From Verrucomicrobiales bacterium (lineage in GTDB: Bacteria; Verrucomicrobiota; Verrucomicrobiae; Limisphaerales; UBA1100): a stretch of DNA of 64,000 nt. Position 1 is the stretch's first letter. Each line of letters starts with the position of its first letter. Shown one piece after another: positions 63,347 to 64,000 of the stretch. The stretch is taken from positions 62,001 to 126,000 of the forward strand of contig PBLV01000063.1 of NCBI GenBank assembly GCA_002721895.1. The letters run 5' to 3'. The notes under the pieces were generated by a model that was given only the letters and a program-made list of their open reading frames with translations, made no database searches and was not told the origin of the DNA. A program made the position numbers and the translations under genes.

Positions 63347-64000
63347 ATGCCGGACTTCAAAGACAACCCTCTTTTCAATGACCAAATAAGAAAATTCGTT
63401 GGGGCAGTACCCAATGTTTCCTTTGATTATATCTGGGATGAATCATTAGCTAAGTGGGTTCCCAGCAAAGGGGTAAGCGTCACAATTGATGACATAGATC
63501 TAGACATAGACCTAGAGGACGAGGTGACCCACGGACTACTTGCAATCACCAACGCTAAACTTGATACAATAAATACAAGCCTTAGTAATCTAGACTTAGA
63601 CTCCTCAGACGAAACGACACACGCACTACTGACCCTAAACAACACTAAACTTGACGCAATAAACTCAAAACTAGAAAACCTAGATTCCTCAGACGAAACC
63701 ACGCACAACCTACTTACGCTCACAAATACAAAACTGGACCTTTCCAATACAAAGTCCGACCTGACCAATGTCAAGCTGGATTCTGCAAACGCCAAGCTAG
63801 ATTCCGCAAACACCAAGCTTGCCAGCCTAGAAGACCTCACAGAGCATACTCACGTAATGCTCAATCAGAACCACACTCACCTGCAAAACGTAAAATCCGC
63901 AGTAGACTCATTAAAGTCGGCGAACCAGGCAGACGCCTTACTTTTAAGAACAATTCAAACCGCAGCAGACGTTAAACTCGGAGAGATAAAGGGAATCAAC
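63347..64000 (+). CDS. Coiled-coil repeat structural protein (partial, runs off right edge)
   Basis: The frame is open from ATG 63347 to the window end, giving 218 residues without a stop. The start MPDFKDNPLFNDQIRKFVGA is followed by a domain FDYIWDESLAKWVPSKGVS and a repeat region: DSSDETTHALLTLNNTKLD and DSSDETTHNLLTLTNTKLD are near-identical units (a third, DLEDEVTHGLLAITNAKLD, is older), followed by LDSANAKLDSANTKL, and helices with hydrophobic heptads. This is a long parallel coiled coil, as in fibre or whisker proteins or neck appendages. The C-terminal part is unseen, so the function is open. Confidence 0.75.
   Translation, partial: MPDFKDNPLFNDQIRKFVGAVPNVSFDYIWDESLAKWVPSKGVSVTIDDIDLDIDLEDEVTHGLLAITNAKLDTINTSLSNLDLDSSDETTHALLTLNNTKLDAINSKLENLDSSDETTHNLLTLTNTKLDLSNTKSDLTNVKLDSANAKLDSANTKLASLEDLTEHTHVMLNQNHTHLQNVKSAVDSLKSANQADALLLRTIQTAADVKLGEIKGIN

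Noticed and set aside
1..64000. CRISPR arrays, insertion sequences, tRNA genes, inteins, diversity-generating retroelement
   Set aside because: No direct repeat array with spacers, transposase, reverse transcriptase, tRNA-like cloverleaf or intein splice motifs were seen in reading; the few intergenic gaps leave little room.

Overview
The window is a stretch of a tailed double-stranded DNA phage genome with a siphovirus-type tail (Caudoviricetes). It is almost fully coding. It holds a complete lambda-like tail module: connector, gp10-like protein, tail completion protein, tube proteins, assembly chaperones, a 2709-residue tape measure, gpL, gpK (JAMM), gpI-gpJ and fibres. It also holds phage nucleotide and DNA metabolism genes (class I ribonucleotide reductase alpha, dNMP kinase, SSB) and a phage sigma factor. 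The host cannot be read from the sequence. The protein families and the domain shuffling in the fibres recall marine phages, but that is inference. No integrase, CRISPR, insertion sequence, rRNA or tRNA gene was seen.

Layout. 1-8242 (minus): two long fibre-like proteins built of VGIGT repeats; the first runs off the left edge. 8287-9867 (plus) and 9881-11509 (minus): two convergent paralogous tail-tube-like proteins. 11572-13474 (minus): tail completion, gp10-like and connector genes. 13527-47416 (plus): two probable tail assembly chaperones with a small helical protein, the tape measure, distal tail proteins, gpL/gpK/gpIJ homologues and a 3693-residue fibre ending in an S74 chaperone domain. 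47406-59900 (minus): a conserved phage protein, a large glycan-related cassette (six glycosyltransferase-like proteins, a HAD-nucleotidyltransferase fusion, a mini GDPD), a possible ssDNA-binding protein, a secreted trypsin-like protease, ribonucleotide reductase and a winged-helix regulator. 60091-64000 (plus): a small protein, dNMP kinase, sigma factor, SSB, another glycosyltransferase, an FmdB-like protein and a partial coiled-coil structural protein.

Regulation. Four near-consensus sigma-70 promoters are visible (upstream of 59900, 60091, 52751 and 55232). All have 17-bp spacers and extended -10 elements. Three lie so close to the start codon that the mRNAs should be leaderless or nearly so. 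A different motif, TAGTGTA or TAGGTGTAATA, lies just upstream of seven mostly structural genes. It is a candidate late promoter for the phage-encoded sigma factor.

Most interesting points: a 16-A tract two codons into a glycosyltransferase gene (a possible phase-variation switch of virion or host-surface glycosylation); short carbohydrate-binding-like modules scattered over six virion proteins; a nuclease-like motif set inside the tape measure protein; the leaderless promoter design; and a heptosyltransferase-type enzyme whose two halves lie in overlapping reading frames.
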